Assembly: GCA_021014325.1 (NCBI GenBank)
Contig: CM037459.1
Span: 13,673,501 to 13,737,500 of the forward strand
Direction: 5' to 3'
DNA: 64,000 nt
From: Plazaster borealis
Taxonomy: Eukaryota; Echinodermata; Asteroidea; Forcipulatida; Labidiasteridae
In this document: positions 1 to 10,641 of the stretch, piece after piece
Position numbering within the stretch: the stretch's first letter is position 1
Layout of the letters: every line of letters begins with the position of its first letter
Notes under the pieces: generated by a model
Seen by the model: the letters and a program-made list of their open reading frames with translations, nothing else
What the model was told of the DNA's origin: nothing
The model's database searches: none
Position numbers and translations under genes: made by a program

Positions 1-370
1 ACGTTTTTCACGAAAACTGGCGGCAAATCGGTTTGGGAATAAAGCACATTATTCGGGTAACCAACACTGACCCTAACCCTATCGGGCGGGGTGTTTATTT
101 CTGGGGTAATTAGCAAAGATTCCAAACGGCTGACCTGCCAAAAATTGAAAAGAAATCTGACGTTTAGTTGTCCGAAAATATGTTTGATTGTTTTTCAAGA
201 GGCTGCTGAGGGAGACTTTAACTATTTTTTGACTATATTTGAAAATTTAGCATTTAGCATTGGTTGCTACGGGAGCTTATTTAGGGTGGTGCACCAAAGA
301 TAATTCCCTGATGAAAACGCCCGCCCTCTCTCATGCGGTCAAAAATAGTTATGGTCAATTAGTTGCACGT
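1..370. repeat. Multicopy repeat R, copy 1, left half
   Basis: This stretch aligns base for base, with a few differences, to about 7727-8110. Shared landmarks are a telomere-like CCCTAACCCT run, the words TTCCAAACGGCTGACCTGCC and CCTCATGCGGTCAAAAATAG, and the same spacing between them. The copy stops where the DIRS-like element begins and resumes after 6501. No coding potential is visible. Fragments of the same repeat recur at 7300-7720 (partly inverted) and 9373-9640. Confidence 0.8.
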
Positions 371-377
371 GGATTCC

Positions 378-610
378 TAAAATTAAACGAGTCTAATTTA
401 TTAGGCGAAGTTTGATATGGATTCTACCGACCATCATGACGAACGAAAGAGATTACGTGAGATAGCGCTTCCAGCCAGCAACCGTCTAAGTTTCCGTTGA
501 CCCAAGTGTGGGTTCCAACAAGGGAGGGCACGTAATCTCTTTCGTTCATCATGATGGTCGGTAGAATCCCAATCAAACTTCGCCTAATAAATTAGACTCG
601 TTTAATTTTA
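378..610. mobile_element. Foldback MITE with 7-bp target duplication
   Basis: The arms 378-459 and 529-610 are almost perfect reverse complements (82 bp each) around a spacer of about 69 bp. The termini read TAAAATTAAACGAGTC. The copies of GGATTCC at 371-377 and 611-617 are direct repeats flanking the element and look like a 7-bp target-site duplication inside the DIRS terminal repeat. There is no coding capacity. Confidence 0.8.
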
Positions 611-657
611 GGATTCCACCTTACCATCATGACGTCACTCCAGAGACCACGTGAGAT

Positions 658-1329
658 GTTTAGAGTAACGGAAACTTGACTTAAGACGAGAACCACTAAG
701 AATTGAAACATTTAAATAAACAAACTGTAACAGTTGTATCAACGGGATTCAAACAACTTTATTGAATCAATTAATTTGTGTTTAAAGGAACGTTACAGAA
801 CTAGTAATTAAAAGTTTCTTTAAGATCAGATTTACATAAAACTTACACGGTCTCATGATGATGATAGTGGAAAACATCCCTAGAAATATTTCTGTCTGAA
901 ATGCCATATTTGATGAGAAATAAATAAAACTAATTTCCGATTGGAGTTCATCGCTCAGAGCGTTTTATTCATGCATTGTATAACACATGCAAATGTGTAA
1001 TCGGTTTTTCACTATTTTCTCGACCCAGATGGCCGATCGATCTCAAACTTCTAGAGGTTGTCAGTTTATGTATATGGTGGATTATATAAAGTGCTTACAC
1101 TGCCAGCAACTGTTTTGTTAGCAAAAACCAATTCTGTAATGTTCCTTTAAGATAACAACACAATGAAAATGAACATTTGTTCATATTATAATAAGTTTCT
1201 TAACATTCCTCAAAGTGAAATAAACTTTGAACTGAACATTGTTTTTAGCTTATAAATTGGATGGCTACTTTATTTGCAAAACTGCAGTGGAAAAATCAGG
1301 AGTTGAAATAATTGGTTTATTATAAAACC
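658..1329. other. Non-coding end of the DIRS-like element
   Basis: Between the left terminal repeat and the recombinase remnant there is AT-rich sequence with no reading frame or repeat that I can identify. It corresponds to the 3' untranslated side of the minus-strand element. Confidence 0.5.
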
Positions 1330-2471
1330 TCGCAAAAGTCTGTGCTCCAATCCCTACGGATCCACCTTTTTAAACTGTCTCTTGACAGTGCTCCGTATGG
1401 TTTCTGAAAACTTATAAATAATTTACTTTCTTGAGCTCACACACTGAGTGCGCTTAATATATTCTCTTAGATTATCAACGATGCACAGTTTCTGGTTTTC
1501 GGGATACCTAGGCAGATTTATTTCTGCCTGATGAACTCCTGGACGAGTCTGTTTTAACAGACATTGTACTCTTAGACAACACTCTGTGGCTGACAATTCT
1601 ACATGCAATTGAACATGCAATAAATGTAATGTTTGCACTCGTTGTGCCGTCAATAGAGCTAGTAAAGTTACCACTTTTTGACTGAGCACTTTTAAGAGAT
1701 TTTGTCATTAGAGTCTATTGAATTAAAATAATTTAGTAATATACCAACATCCCAAATAGACTTGTAACGTGGAAACGTTGGCCTGCTGTTGAAAACACCC
1801 CTCATGAACCTTGAGGTATTAAAGTGCATGGTTTCCCAATAAACCTTTATCATGCTGCCACCATCTTGGTTCTGTTCCCTGTATCCTTTCACATTAATGG
1901 ATGCTAATATTCATTGTACAACAAGGAACCCGACTATTTTCCCTTTGCAGCCTCGGTTTGATTACATTGAGTTGAATGGGAGGAAATCAAGATGGCCGCA
2001 CCATGATAAAGGTCTATTGGGTGCCATCTATTGGCAAAGTAATTGCTGACATTGCCGATCTGGCAGTATTAATGGAGCTGTAACTTAGTCCAGCATCAAA
2101 CATTATTCTGCTAAAAAAATTAAGGCATTGTCTATGGTTGGTTTTATGGGGTTGATTTTTCCCCGAGAACAAAATATTTCCCATTTCAGGGAGCTGGAAT
2201 ATTGCTTTTTGGTCTCGCTTCTCCATGAGGATATTATAATGTCAGACACCCTTGCCGAAAGGTCCTTGTCTTTAAGACGTTCCCGGATAAATGGAAAGCT
2301 AGCAGACACATCTTGGTATGAAGCGGGTGTATTGCTTGCTTGTCTTGTGGCAGCTCTAGTGGCACCATGGAGGATGGGATTAGCACTGGGTCTGTTGTGC
2401 ATCAGGCTTGGGTACCAACATTGGGTAGGCCAGTTTTGCACTATCAGAAGCACTTCGGCATTGTCGTCCAT
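1330..2471 (-). pseudogene. DIRS tyrosine recombinase region, degraded
   Basis: Read on the minus strand, several frames together give a tyrosine recombinase of the DIRS type. The N-terminal part (2471 down to about 2014) has SAR..DIIISSWRSETKKQYSS, the usual SAM-like core-binding start. A middle block lies near 1890-1500, and near 1420-1330 there is FISFQKPYGALSRDSLKRW, typical of the stretch just before the catalytic His/Arg/Tyr part. The frames change at least three times and the HxxR...Y region is not found towards 1300. The protein would have acted in integrating the circular cDNA. Clearly a broken copy; family call fairly sure. Confidence 0.7.
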
Positions 2472-2634
2472 GATCTTCTGGAGAACTCTTCCGATTAAGC
2501 TGAAAGGTGGGAAAGCATAAAAATGTTAAGTTTCCCATGATATCATGCGTCTAGTTTCCAAGAAACATACGGCTTAATCTGATAATTCAAACTTGACGCA
2601 AATAGATCAATATCAGGTTCGATAAATTGCCGAC

Positions 2635-3000
2635 TTAAAGGCACTGTACACGTTTGGTAATTGTCAAAGACAGTGTTCTCACTTGGTGTATCCCAACATA
2701 TGCATAAAATAACAAGCTTGTGAAAATGTGGGCTCAATTGGTCATCGAAGTTGCAAGAAAATGATGAAAGAAAAAAACACCCTTGTTGTACAGATTTGTA
2801 TGCTTTTGGATTAGGAATAAAAACTTCTTGCAATAAGTTTTTTATTATTTTAGTGAGAAATTACCTCTTTCTCGAAAACTACGTTACTTCAGAGGGAGTC
2901 GTTTCCTACAATGTGTTATTCTATCAACAGGTCTCCGTTGCTTGTTACTAAGTCAGTTTTTATGCTAATATTTGTTTTGAGTCATTACCAAACGTGTAAG
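2635..3000. mobile_element. MITE family M1 copy inside the DIRS element, right end lost
   Basis: It begins TTAAAGGCACTGTACACG and ends in ATTACCAAACGTGTAAG, the inverse of its start minus the last 15-20 bases. Internally it matches, in opposite orientation, the copy at 5145-5518, and more loosely the copies at 26821-27197 and 37740-37950. The missing terminus is replaced by an ATA microsatellite. The insertion separates the RNase H region from the next DIRS block (PDIDLFASSLN on the minus strand near 2600). Confidence 0.8.
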
Positions 3001-3029
3001 ATAATAATAATAATAATAATAATAATAAA
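3001..3029. repeat. ATA trinucleotide microsatellite
   Basis: About nine ATA units directly follow the broken end of the MITE and lead into a stretch resembling a SINE/LINE tail (TTTATAAAGCGC). Confidence 0.9.
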
Positions 3030-3122
3030 GAGAGATTTATAAAGCGCAAAACAGTTGCAGATCGGTTCCGCCCTTTAACCGTTGAAAAATTTGTGGCCTA
3101 AGCATCCACTCTGCATCTATAA

Positions 3123-4547
3123 TTATTTCCTTGATTCAATATCTGCGATTGTTTTCTGTTTTCCAGGAATGTGTGCAGCACTGAGCCACAGTTTGTGCTC
3201 TTTGGCCCACATCCATATTTGCTGTGTAAGTTTATTACAGCTTTCTGAGTGCATTCCACCCATATTATTAATGTATGCAACAGCTGTAGTGTTGTCAATA
3301 TATAAACGTACATGGTCGGTTTTCATATCTTTGCAAAACGATTTTACTGCAAAGAATGATGCCAATAGTTCCAAGTAGTTAATGTGAGCTTTGGATTCTT
3401 GAGGTGTCCAATAACCTCGCGTACGCCTGCCAGTATTCTTGCACAATGCTCCCCATCCTGTCTTGGATGCATCTGATAGATTGTTATGTTTGGTTTTGAA
3501 TGAACCTTTTGGACATAACTAGTGGCTTCATGGGATTCAATGTTTTTAATCCACCAGGTGAGGTCCTTTAATGCCTCCTGTGACAAACTCATTTGAGTGT
3601 CGTATTTAGTGTCTTCTAATTGCAATGCTAGAATTTTCTCTTTTTCGAGATTTCGGTAAAAAAGTCGACCAAACATTACACCGGGAAAATTTGATACTAT
3701 CTTGCCAAGAACTTGGGCTACTTCTCGAATTATAGGAGTATCTTTTGTTTTCAAGGACTGACAAGAAATTTTTAAATTCCTTGATTTTTTCTGGTGTCAA
3801 ACTGACTGACAATTCCCTCAAACCCCAGAAAGGTTATTATTTGTGTGGGAACGCAAACTGATTTCTGGTCATGAATTATGAACCCCGCTTGGGTCATTGT
3901 TTAGTTGCCTTTTAAAGTAATTGCAACATTCATCAAATGTCTCTACGTATAATAAGGAGTCATCAATATAATCCTTGGCCTCTAAAGGGCAGAATAAATT
4001 GGTTTTAATACTTTTGTAAATACACGTGGTGCTGAAGCAAGGCCATTTGGAAGGCATGTGTATTGATAAACATTTGTTCCCCACTGAAATTTGAGGTAGC
4101 CTACTTTCTATGTTCACACGCAATTGGCACTGAATAGTAAGCATCACGTAAATCAAGGGATCCCATGTGGCAATCTTTTGTCATCATGTGTGTTGCAGAC
4201 TACAAAGTTTCCATCTTAAAATGATGGTATTTGACATGTTTATTCAGTGCCTTTAAATTCAGTATCATTCTGTGCGATCCATCTTTCTTTGGTCGTAGAA
4301 ATATGTTTGAAAGAAATTCTTCAGGCTCGTGAGTTGTGACTTCAATCACTCCTTTGGTCAACAATTTTGTAATTTCTTGTTGCACAAGCATTCCCTCGTG
4401 AGCACTGACGGCATACTGCTTTGGTATGAATTTTTGTCTTGGTGGCGTTTCAAACTCAATATTCATTCCTTTTACAATATTTAAAATATTTTGGTCAGAA
4501 GTTAGCCTTTTCCAAGTGGGCAAATAATATTTGATTCTGCCTGCCAC
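3123..4547 (-). pseudogene. DIRS reverse transcriptase and RNase H, frameshifted
   Basis: Minus-strand reading gives, in order: an N-terminal RT block near 4547-4200 (LLTKGVIEVTTHEP, FLRPKKDGSHRMILNLKALN), the catalytic YIDD motif near 3970, a connecting region at 3754-3470 (REVAQVLGKIVSNFPGV), and RNase H at 3446-3123 with LYIDNTTAVAYINNMGG. These lie in at least three different frames, so no intact polyprotein can be made. The block order and the RNase H signature are those of DIRS elements. No methyltransferase domain is seen downstream, where the M1 MITE sits. Confidence 0.85.
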
Positions 4548-4559
4548 GAATGAGTTTAT

Positions 4560-6289
4560 TTTACTTTCACAAGAGTTACTGACCTTGCCGCCCTGTGATG
4601 TGCTTTGGGCAGTTAGGATGCTTGGGTGCTTTGGCCCCGTTTGTTGTACGGTCGTTTTCGGACATAGCTTCTGGAGGGGTAGTGGCCCCGTTGGTTGTAC
4701 TGGTTGTACTGGGTTCCTCCGTACTTTTTTGCTCGAGTATGATATCTGCTTGCGGAGTTGTAGCCAAAGCCTCTGCGGTGGCCCGAACCTCGGAAATCAC
4801 CACCTCGGCCAATTTTGTGCCCTACTTTATTAGTAGCATAAATGTCCTTGACTTCTTTGGTCAAATCATCCCCAAACAGTAACTTTGTGATGGGAACAGG
4901 TGGCGCACATAGGCGCTGGTACTGGGCATTCAAGTCAGGACGCATGAGTTCCCTTCTACGAAGGTTTAGTTCAATATTGGCATTGGCCATTAAAGTCATT
5001 GAGTCCATAGCTAATTTAACGTCTTCTTTTGCGTTATTATCTTTGGACAACAGTTTGTCCGTCAGTTGAAGCAATGGAACAAATGCAGAAACTAGTATCT
5101 TTTGTAGCCTTATAAATTTCAGGTCTCTAGACCGAGTGCTTGGTTTAAAGGCACTGTACACGTTTGGTAATTACTCAAAATATATATTAACATAAAAACT
5201 GACTTGGTAACGAGCAACAGAGAGCTGTTGATAGTTTAAAACATTGTGAGAAACGACTCCCTCTGAAGTAACGCAGTTTTTGAGAAAGAGGTAATTTCTC
5301 ACTAAAATAATAAAAACCTCTTGCAAGAAGTTTTTATTCCTATCTGAAAGCACATAAATTTGTACATCAAGGGTGTTTTTTCTTTCATCATTATCTTGCA
5401 ACTTCGATGACCAATTGAGCCCAAATTTCCACAGGCTTGTTATTTTATGCATATGTTGGGATACACCAAATGAGAACACTGGTCTTTGACAATTACCAAA
5501 CGTGTACGATGCCTTTAAGTAATGCCCACTATTGTCTTGATCAGTTCTTTGCAATTCTGCGGGCGACAATACATTTTCTGTTTGTCTATCAATTTCTCAT
5601 CTGACAACTTGTAGTGAGTATTACTCGTAATGACTGCAAGTTTGTCTCTTATTTTAGGGCCAACCTTATCAAATGCTTTGTATGCTTGTTCAATATCGCC
5701 CAACATATCATCTTCAGAGACTACTTCTCCCTCAGAAAGGAGATGGTTTAATTCTGCTTCACTATCAGATTCGTTTGTGGCAGAGTCTGGCACAATAATG
5801 GCTGATTTAAGCTTTTTGGCCATTGGACCTGCACTAGTCTTGCTAGTACTTGTACTAGCCACATCACGTTTCATTTGCATTTCTTGCTTCTTGTTTGCAG
5901 TTAGGAATGCGCTGGTCAATTCAGCAAACCCAGCTTGCATTGTTTGTATTAAACACCCGCTAAGCTCCTGCCACGGTTGGGTGGAGCTAGCCAAAGGATC
6001 TATGGGCTGTGCCCTGCCCCCATTTTCGCCTTTTTTGACATTTTTGTCGTGTTTTGGGCCTTGTTTTCTTCACCACAGTTTTTATTGGAAACGAAACCCC
6101 TGATTGTTGAGTCGGAGAAATAGTCATTGGGTTAGTATCATGTAGGCTCTGCGGAAGATTGCTCCCAGGCCTCGAAAATCCTATGCCGCGATGGCGTTGG
6201 GTGTGGCGACAAATCTGATAAATATTGTCCAATTCTAGGACGCTGTCAATAAATGCTTCAACCATACTATTAGCAGCAGAAGAAATCAA
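4560..6289 (-). pseudogene. DIRS gag-like protein, interrupted by a MITE
   Basis: Three minus-strand segments follow each other. Segment 6289-5987 is basic and Ser/Pro-rich. Segment 5994-5515 is acidic (DSEAELNHLLSEGEVVSED). Segment 5161-4613 has a helical core and then a Gly/Arg/Tyr-rich tail, as in DIRS ORF1 proteins. The M1 MITE at 5145-5518 separates the last two and creates their apparent ends. The role would be nucleic-acid binding and particle formation; assignment rests on position upstream of the RT and on composition. Confidence 0.65.
5145..5518. mobile_element. MITE family M1, full length
   Basis: The element is 374 bp with inverted termini TTAAAGGCAYYGTACACG of about 28 bp. It is inserted in the DIRS gag region. 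TTAA lies at both tips, so the target duplication is TTAA or is hidden in the terminal repeat. No reading frame belongs to it. Confidence 0.85.
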
Positions 6290-6501
6290 GAGGTATTATG
6301 TTTTACCTTAAAACAATTGTTACTGCAAGTAGAGCATGTACAGTAGGTACACAGGCTTTGGCCTGTGTGCACTGAGTAACGATGGAGCAGGACGGATACG
6401 TCCGTTCTGCAGCTGGCTAGATCGCACAATGACGGTTGCTGGCTGGTAAGCGTTATCTCACGTGGTCTCTGGAGTGACGTCATGATGGTAAGGTGGAATC
6501 C

Positions 6502-7262
6502 AAGCTACATACAGTGCAAAATCCCGGGATTAAGTACCGACACTAACTAGCACAGTTGGATAAGTGCCGGGACTGTTTCACGCTCAGACGCGCCGGTCTG
6601 GGTTCGAGCCCGGCTGACCCTACATTATAGGTACAAGACTGCTTGATGTGGCTAAAGCGTGACTGGGGTTCTGTCTTGTTTTCCTCCCCTGATGGGCAGC
6701 GCCAATTCAAAGGTTAGGATCGGAAACAGGGGAGGACATGCTGTGGGTCGGAGGCCATTGCCATAAGGGAACTAGGGAAGCCGGATAGGGGCCAGTGTGT
6801 GCTATTAAACTGATTCCGGTGCCTGAAAGCCTGACAACCACAGCGTAACTTTTTACCTTTTTTATCTAGGTTCAATTTGTACTTTATTTTGTGTTTTTTA
6901 TGCAACAACACAATAAAAGATACACAGAATATTGCAGGGATTGTTTAATATTTGCGTTGCATTTATTTTGGAGGCCTTCGGAGGAGCAACCTCAAAGGGG
7001 CCGACGGCGCTCCGTTCCCCACCAACTGGCCGGATAGACTCGGTCCGTGATCAAAGGAGGATCGAGAGAGCACATCGGGCATGGGTCTTCCTAAGGTCGC
7101 GGGCCCCGGCGGGACCCTTGCTTGCCTGGGTGGCACGGGGGTCCTCCAGGAAGACGGCAAACGGAGTTGGAGGCCTTATGAGGAGCAACTTCAAGTTATT
7201 ATTATTATTTATTTTTTTGGTGGGGTCCAACTTTTAACATTATTGTGTTTATTTTGTATCTG
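6502..7262. repeat. Multicopy repeat R, copy 1, right half, with tRNA-like segment
   Basis: It continues the repeat split by the DIRS element and matches 8112-8400 plus 9065-9372. The part at 6541-6625 looks tRNA-derived: an A-box-like TAGCACAGTTGG at 6548-6559 and a B-box-like GGTTCGAGCCC at 6601-6611, so a SINE head may be part of the composite. Downstream is a GC-rich block (GGAGGATCGAGAGAGCAC) shared by both copies. Confidence 0.7.
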
Positions 7263-7726
7263 TCTAGTATAGAATATTTTAAGGGCCTACAAAATATTCA
7301 TGAGGCCGTCGATTCGTTTTATTCCCAATTCGCCGTATTTTTGACCGCATGAGGGCGTATGTAAACCGAATTCACGTGATACAAAATAAGTAAACAAACT
7401 GGGTTTTTGCATTGTTGTTATTATTATGTTGATGTATTTCGTCATTGATGCAAGAAAACTGCATACAGGCAATTAAAGTAAGATGAAACTGTTATTGTGA
7501 TACGAAAGGGTGCACCACACTAAATAGGCCACAATTCGTGCGCCAAACTGATTATCATATTTTGTAGGCCCTCAAAATCTGTTGAATAATAACGTTTTGG
7601 GGGTCATGCAACCGATTATCATGACGAGTTACCACAACCTGGGGGTTCTGTGCTTCAACCTTTGAGGAGAATATTGATAAATTTAGGCTTTAAAGTTGGT
7701 CCTATTTGGCTTAGGAATTGGATAAG
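7263..7726. repeat. Inverted fragments of repeat R
   Basis: TATTTTTGACCGCATGAGGG near 7337 is the reverse complement of the word seen in copies 1 and 2. TTTTGTAGGCCCTCAAAA near 7560 mirrors AGGGCCTACAAAATAT near 7284. The interval seems to be a small palindromic part of the repeat. No gene seen. Confidence 0.5.
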
Positions 7727-9372
7727 TTTTTCACGAAAACTGGCAGCAAATCGGTTTGGGAAAAAAGCACATATTCGGGTAACCAACACTAACCCTAACC
7801 CTTTCGGTCGGGGTGTTGAATTCTGGGGTAGGTCTAATTAGCAAAGATTCCAAACGGCTGACCTGCCAAAAATTGAAAAGAAATCTGACGTTTAGTTGTC
7901 CGAAAATATGTTTGATTGGTTTTTAAGAGGCTGCTGAGAGAGACTTTAACTATTATTTTTTTGAGTATATTTGAGCATTTAGCATTGGTTGCTATGGGAT
8001 CTTATTTAGGGTGGTGCACCCAAGATAATTACCTGATGAAAACGCCCGCCCTCCCTCATGCGGTCAAAAATAGTCAAACAAATTATGGTCAATTAGTTGG
8101 TTGCACCCAGGTGGACTCCAAGCTACATACAATGTAAAGTCCCGGGATTAGGTACAGACACTTTTGCGCAGTAGGAAGTGCCGCCACTGTTTCATGCTCA
8201 GACGCCCGTCTGGGTTCGAGTCTGGCTACCCCTAAAATAGGTACATGATTGCTGGATGTGGCTACATCGTGACTGGGGTGTGTCTTGTGTTCCTCCCCTA
8301 AATGGGTAGAGCCGAGAGGCCAGGAATCAGAAACAGGGGAGGACATGCCGTGAGTCGGATGCCACGCCTCATGGGAACTATAATATGGAAGCCGGTGTGG
8401 ACGGAGATTCTGTCCCCCCGGTGAATCTGTCCCCCCGGACAACTTTACCTGGCTTGTCTAGGGTACAACGTCCCCCGAGACAGTATCTCCTAGGATAAAC
8501 TGTCTCTCGTTAGGTTATTCTGTCCGCCGTGCTCAACGGAGATTGTGTCCTCCAACGGAGAATATGTCCCCCAGGCACGAGCGTCCACCGACGGAACTAA
8601 ATCAATAAACTTGCTTTATTCACCTGGCTTTGCTGGTTTATAATAGAAGTATTATCTTATTGTTACTTATTTTATTCAATAATTTTAAGCAAAGGAACAT
8701 TTTTGTGTGTGGAGACTTTGAAAAGAAAAGTCTACTGACAACAATTCACTGAGTGCGGCGCTGACGCCTGGGTCACTTTGCCCAATTTACGGACATTGCC
8801 CAGAATCCGGATAAGCATTTTAGCGTTGGAATTTTCCGATTTATTTTTCGTACGACGGATTTCCGGTTTTGTCATCATCGCCCATTCTCATGCTTGATTT
8901 TATATAGTTCAAAAGATTTCAAGTGTCGCACAGAGGCAAACAAGGGAACAAATGTGAGAGGGGGGACAAATTCCCCTGGCGGACAGAAAACCCTGGGCGG
9001 GGGACACATTTCCCTAGGGGATTCTGTCCCCCCGGACCGCTGTGCGGGGGGACAGAATTCCCTGTGACACCGGTAAGGGGCCAGTGTGTGCAATCCGGCG
9101 CATGAAAGCCTGGCAACCACAGCGTAACTTGTCACCCTCTTTGCCAGATTCAATTTGTACTTTTTTTTTTTTTTTTTTTTTTTTGATGTAAAAACACAAT
9201 TAAAGATACAAAGAATAATGCAACATTGTTTAATTTGCGTTGCATTTAATTTTCGAGGCTTTCGGAGGAGCAACCTCAAGGGGGCCGGCGGCGCTCCGTT
9301 CCCCGCCAACCGGCCGGACAGACTCAGTCCGTGATCAAAGGAGGATCGAGAGAAAACACCGGGCAAGGGTCA
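7727..9372. repeat. Multicopy repeat R, copy 2 (no DIRS element)
   Basis: It aligns to 1-370 and then directly to 6502 onward, so at 8111-8123 it shows the junction GTGGACTCCAAGC without the DIRS element. A B-box-like GGTTCGAGTC occurs at 8212. It carries its own insertion at 8403-9064 and a long poly-T at 9161-9184. Confidence 0.8.
8403..9064. mobile_element. C-rich element with repeated GTCCCCC motifs and inverted ends
   Basis: Relative to copy 1 this is an insertion between GAAGCCGG and AAGGGGCCAG. The left end has GATTCTGTCCCCCCGG and the right end its inverse, GGGGGGACAGAATTCCC. GTCCCCC-type words, often preceded by GGAGATT.T, recur many times in the left third and in the opposite sense in the right third. 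CCGGT is present on both sides and may be a 5-bp target duplication. No reading frame of note. Confidence 0.6.
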
Positions 9373-9640
9373 TTTTTGTTTGAGTATTTCTGAATACTTA
9401 GCTTTTAGCATTGGTTGCTATGGTAGTTTAGTGTGGTGCACCCAAGTAATTCCCTGGTGAAAGCGCCCTCCCTCATGCGCTCAAAAATAATTATGGTTAA
9501 TATAGTTGGTTGCACCCGTATGATGTGGTTTCCAGGCTTAATATAATGTAAAGTACCGGATTTAAATATTTTTTGAGTATTTTGACCATTTAGCATTTAG
9601 CATTGATTAATATGGGAGGTTTTTTTAGTGTATGCCCAAA
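9373..9640. repeat. Two short fragments of repeat R
   Basis: TTAGCATTGGTTGCTATG, the GGTGCACCCAAG word and the CCTCATGCGCTCAAAAATA word recur in the same order as at 7977-8080. A second, shorter start (TTTAGCATTTAGCATTG) lies near 9587. Confidence 0.6.
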
Positions 9641-9704
9641 TAAATAAAGGTTTAATGGGGATCGGACTTACTCCGAAAATTAAAACTAACCAAATTGTTG
9701 ATAG

Positions 9705-10526
9705 TGTTATGAGATCCTAATACATGTACATTAGTTACGTGTTTTCAACGCACGCTGTCAATCATTCTTTGTGTGTAAGGTCGTTAACCCTAGTGGGCGG
9801 TGCTAGAATGATCTAGAGTTAGTAGTGCTTTCTAGAAAACGACACAAATCCTTTATATACGGGCTGGGGGTAAATCTAGGACAGGACACAAATACTCAAG
9901 ACTGGTGGAAGCTACGACTTCTGTGATTGTGATTCAACTCATTGGAGGAGCTTGTGATAGAGTTCGCTTTTGACCGAGTGCAGTTAAAGAGCCTAATTGG
10001 ATTCCAGAAAGGACATTTTCGAACTTAATCTACAGTTCGGTATTTAGGGGTCTTTTCCCCATATTTTGTGGCGGGTGTCAGATTGTGTGCCCGTCGTTGT
10101 TTCGTCTTCTTCTGGACATTTTATCGGAGTGAGTTTACCCCGTGATAGCTCAAAGTCACATCGGCAAAGAACTGATTTATCGCCCCTGGAGTTTATCGTT
10201 TTAGAGCCAGTGTATGTGATCCTCGCTGTATCTTCTGTTGCCGTGATCCTCGCCTGTATTTCATCCCTGTTGACGCATTAGCCCGTAAGATTACTTATTT
10301 TGTATAAAATCTATTTTTAATGTACACTTGTTTTACTCAATCATTGTACGTTTGTTAAACCCAATCGGTATTTGAAGTGGCTGACAGTTTCATCATTAAA
10401 TCACTTTGATTCTGTGTTCTTTACATCAGTGTCACCTTGTTTGATTTCTTTGTTGCATCTGAGAAAATTCAGGCTTTTTGAGTGATTTATATTCACGGAT
10501 AGTTTGGAGATTTTTGGATCGTAACA
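9705..10526 (+). repeat. 5' LTR of the Gmr1-like element
   Basis: The termini TGTTA at 9705 and TAACA at 10522-10526 are inverted, as expected for an LTR. The end lies 4 bp before the primer binding site. No second LTR is present for comparison, so the start rests on the TGTTA/TAACA pairing only. The length, about 820 bp, is usual for gypsy LTRs. Confidence 0.65.
9852..9859 (+). promoter_or_regulatory. Putative TATA box in the LTR
   Basis: TTTATATAC lies about 150 bp into the LTR in the sense orientation, a common place for the U3 promoter of an LTR element. No other promoter element was identified. Confidence 0.45.
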
Positions 10527-10530
10527 AATA

Positions 10531-10549
10531 TGGGGCTTGTCCGGGAAAT
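10531..10549 (+). other. Primer binding site, tRNA-Pro-like
   Basis: TGGGGCTTGTCCGGGAAAT starts four bases after the LTR end. It resembles the classical tRNA-Pro primer site with one G missing and one C to T change. Position immediately after the LTR supports it. Confidence 0.6.
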
Positions 10550-10641
10550 CGAACAAAAAATAAGCCGTGCTACATTTCTGTGTACAATTGTCAAACAAGG
10601 TTGCACTTTTTATTGTTGCTAGTCTGTAGCGTTGTATAAAA

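Larger units (their letters stand above)
371..6501 (-). mobile_element. DIRS-like tyrosine-recombinase retrotransposon, defective
   Basis: The element is bounded by inverted repeats of 47 bp, at 611-657 and 6455-6501. They begin GGATTCCACCTTACC on one side and are its reverse complement on the other, with a foldback MITE inserted in the left repeat. On the minus strand the order is gag-like basic protein, reverse transcriptase with YIDD, RNase H with the typical DNTTAVAYIN block, then a tyrosine recombinase-like region. That order and inverted termini fit the DIRS1 group. Frameshifts, two MITE insertions and loss of the recombinase C-terminal active site make it inactive. A related copy of the flanking repeat without the element lies at 8095-8125. 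Confidence 0.85.

Noticed and set aside
1..110. CCCTAACCCT as telomeric repeat
   Set aside because: Only a single CCTAACCCT-like word is present, and the same word occurs in copy 2 at 7790; it is part of repeat R.
2999..3100. DIRS methyltransferase domain between RNase H and recombinase
   Set aside because: Only about 240 bp remain there outside the MITE, and no methyltransferase motif could be read in any frame.
6541..6625. Possible tRNA gene
   Set aside because: A- and B-box-like words are present but no cloverleaf with acceptor stem can be drawn, and the segment is part of a multicopy repeat.
8919..9366. Reading frames of 60-160 residues on both strands through the C-rich interval
   Set aside because: They arise from GTCCCCC repeats and poly-T (Lys/Pro-rich peptides) and cross element borders; no domain is recognisable.
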